From Acidobacteriota bacterium (GTDB lineage: Bacteria; Acidobacteriota; Terriglobia; Terriglobales; Acidobacteriaceae), in the NCBI GenBank assembly GCA_021851625.1, contig JAJZCX010000089.1, positions 1 through 6,627 on the forward strand: 6,627 nucleotides of DNA, read 5' to 3'. Below the pieces are notes generated by a model. The model saw nothing but the letters and a program-made list of their open reading frames with translations. It did not search any database and was not told the DNA's origin. The translations under genes were made by a program, and so were the position numbers. Shown here piece after piece: positions 5,337 to 6,627 of this stretch. Each line of letters opens with the position of its first letter. Within the stretch, counting starts at the first letter, position 1.

Positions 5337-6627
5337 CTACATTGGCTCGCCCTGCACGCCTTCGACAAAGGCGCGCAGCTTGCGGGAGCGCGAAGGATGC
5401 CGCAGCTTGCGCAGGGCCTTGGCTTCAATCTGGCGAATGCGTTCGCGTGTGACTTGGAAGCTCTGTCCAACCTCTTCGAGTGTGTGCTCGGAGCCATCGC
5501 CCAAGCCGAAGCGCATCTTGATGACGCGCTCCTCGCGCGGCGTCAGCGTGCGCAACACCTGTGAAGTGTAATCCTTCAGGTTGACGCTGATGACCGCCTC
5601 AGACGGAGAGACCGCTTGCTGATCTTCGATGAAGTCGCCCAAGTGCGAATCTTCCTCTTCGCCAATCGGCGTTTCGAGCGAGATCGGCTCCTGCGCAATT
5701 TTGAGCACCTTGCGCACCTTGGCCACGGGAATGTCCATGCGCTTGGCGATTTCTTCGGAACTGGCTTCGCGGCCCAACTCCTGCACCAGTTGGCGCGAGG
5801 TGCGAATGAGCTTGTTGATGGTCTCGATCATGTGCACTGGGATGCGAATGGTGCGGGCCTGATCGGCAATGGCGCGCGTAATCGCCTGTCGAATCCACCA
5901 GGTTGCATAGGTGGAAAATTTGTAGCCGCGCCGGTACTCGAATTTATCGACGGCCTTCATCAGGCCGATGTTGCCCTCTTGAATCAAGTCGAGGAATTGC
6001 AGGCCGCGGTTGGTGTACTTCTTGGCGATGGAAACCACGAGGCGCAGGTTGGCTTCGATCAGCTCGCGCTTGGCCTGTTCGGCATCCATGTCGCCCTGGA
6101 TCATTTCGCGCTGCGTGCGCTTGAGCTCGGCGACAGAGACGCCCGCGTCGGCCTCCAACTTTTCGAGGTCCGTCTTGCAATTCTTCTGCTGGCGGCGATA
6201 TTCCTTGCGCATCTCCTCGCTTTTGGACTGCTCATATTTCTGGTCGAGGGTTTTGACCTGCCGCTCCAACGTGCGCATGGCATCGACGGTCTTATTCAGC
6301 TTGTCGAGCAGGCGCTTGCGTTCGCCGTTGGTGTACTTCAGCTCGCGTACGATGCGCGAAACCTCCACGCACTCGCGCCCCAGCGCCCAGCGGGTCTTGC
6401 GGTATTCGCGCGCCTTGGCTTTTTCCTTGGGGTTGATCGTGGCCAGCTTTTCGGCCAGATGCTGCGCCTTCTTCTGGTGCTTCACCAGTGCGTCAATACG
6501 CGTTGTCGTCTGCTTGACGCGCGCCTGCACCACCTCTTCGGTGATCTCTTCCTCGTCAAAGATAACGACTTCTTTGATGTTGCGCACGCCGCGCTTCAGG
6601 TCTTCGCCGAGCGCCATGATCTCGCGG
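5337..6627 (-). CDS. rpoD: RNA polymerase primary sigma factor RpoD (sigma-70), N-terminal part cut by window
   Basis: About 430 codons are visible, and the frame stays open to the right edge (R-E-I before the Met at 6617), so that Met is probably internal. RpoD directs RNA polymerase to housekeeping promoters. The visible fragment, numbered from that Met, starts with a charged, largely helical stretch (1-180) matching the non-conserved region between 1.2 and 2. Region 2 is the hallmark AKRELIEANLRLVVSIAKKY, LQFLDLIQEGNIGLMKAVDKF and YKFSTYATWWIRQAITRAI (about 182-250), which melts and reads the -10 element. Region 3 follows (RIPVHMIETINKL to about 340). Region 4, with LTPREERVIKMRFGLG and the helix-turn-helix TLEEVGQSFQVTRERIRQIE (about 358-410), contacts the -35 element. 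Regions 1.1 and 1.2 lie outside. The intact region 2.4 and region 4, plus the large insert, distinguish it from RpoS- or RpoH-type sigmas. It is followed by a hairpin terminator. Confidence 0.95.
   Translation of the reverse strand, partial: REIMALGEDLKRGVRNIKEVVIFDEEEITEEVVQARVKQTTTRIDALVKHQKKAQHLAEKLATINPKEKAKAREYRKTRWALGRECVEVSRIVRELKYTNGERKRLLDKLNKTVDAMRTLERQVKTLDQKYEQSKSEEMRKEYRRQQKNCKTDLEKLEADAGVSVAELKRTQREMIQGDMDAEQAKRELIEANLRLVVSIAKKYTNRGLQFLDLIQEGNIGLMKAVDKFEYRRGYKFSTYATWWIRQAITRAIADQARTIRIPVHMIETINKLIRTSRQLVQELGREASSEEIAKRMDIPVAKVRKVLKIAQEPISLETPIGEEEDSHLGDFIEDQQAVSPSEAVISVNLKDYTSQVLRTLTPREERVIKMRFGLGDGSEHTLEEVGQSFQVTRERIRQIEAKALRKLRHPSRSRKLRAFVEGVQGEPM

Noticed and set aside
5121..5571. 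Small + strand reading frames containing phrases such as FFASLRMT
   Set aside because: They are translations of the intergenic repeat and of rpoD antisense; such 'SLRMT' peptides are a known artefact of this repeat type.
1..6627. CRISPR arrays, tRNA or rRNA genes, transposases, phage genes
   Set aside because: None is recognisable; apart from short gaps the window is filled by ordinary protein genes.

Overview
The window reads as chromosomal DNA of a moderately GC-rich bacterium, most likely an Acidobacteriota. This rests on the RpoD sequence type, on a regulator fusing a HemD-like domain to GAF and ANTAR domains beside nitrite reductase genes, and on a dispersed palindromic repeat ending in a CTTCGCTCAGAATGAC-type tail. 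The lineage is an inference from sequence style; no database search was possible.

Left part, + strand (1-2498). The C-terminal end of nirB (NADH nitrite reductase large subunit) overlaps nirD (Rieske small subunit) by ATGA. After a 128-base gap with two predicted hairpins comes a 549-residue protein with a uroporphyrinogen-III-synthase (HemD) fold, a GAF domain and a C-terminal ANTAR RNA-binding domain. NirB uses siroheme, which is made from uroporphyrinogen III. A HemD-like sensor joined to an antitermination domain therefore looks like a regulator coupling nitrite reduction to tetrapyrrole supply. The DNA-binding HemD fusion NnaR of actinobacteria is a parallel case.

Middle part, - strand (2518-4391). 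A MarR-family regulator and a ClC-type anion transporter form a two-gene operon with an ATGA overlap. The ClC gene ends 19 bases from the end of the hemD-GAF-ANTAR gene, in convergent orientation. A perfect inverted repeat (14-base arms, 5-base spacer) sits directly before the marR ATG. It contains a consensus TATAAT so close to the ATG that the mRNA is probably leaderless, and the repeat is a strong candidate for the MarR operator.

Right part, - strand (4495-6627). A stand-alone precorrin-2 dehydrogenase / sirohydrochlorin ferrochelatase (CysG N-terminal / Met8 type) completes the siroheme theme. Upstream of it, a 230-base gap holds a long imperfect hairpin that can end rpoD transcription and looks like a member of a dispersed repeat family. 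The window closes inside rpoD, the primary sigma factor, which is cut at its N-terminal side by the window edge.
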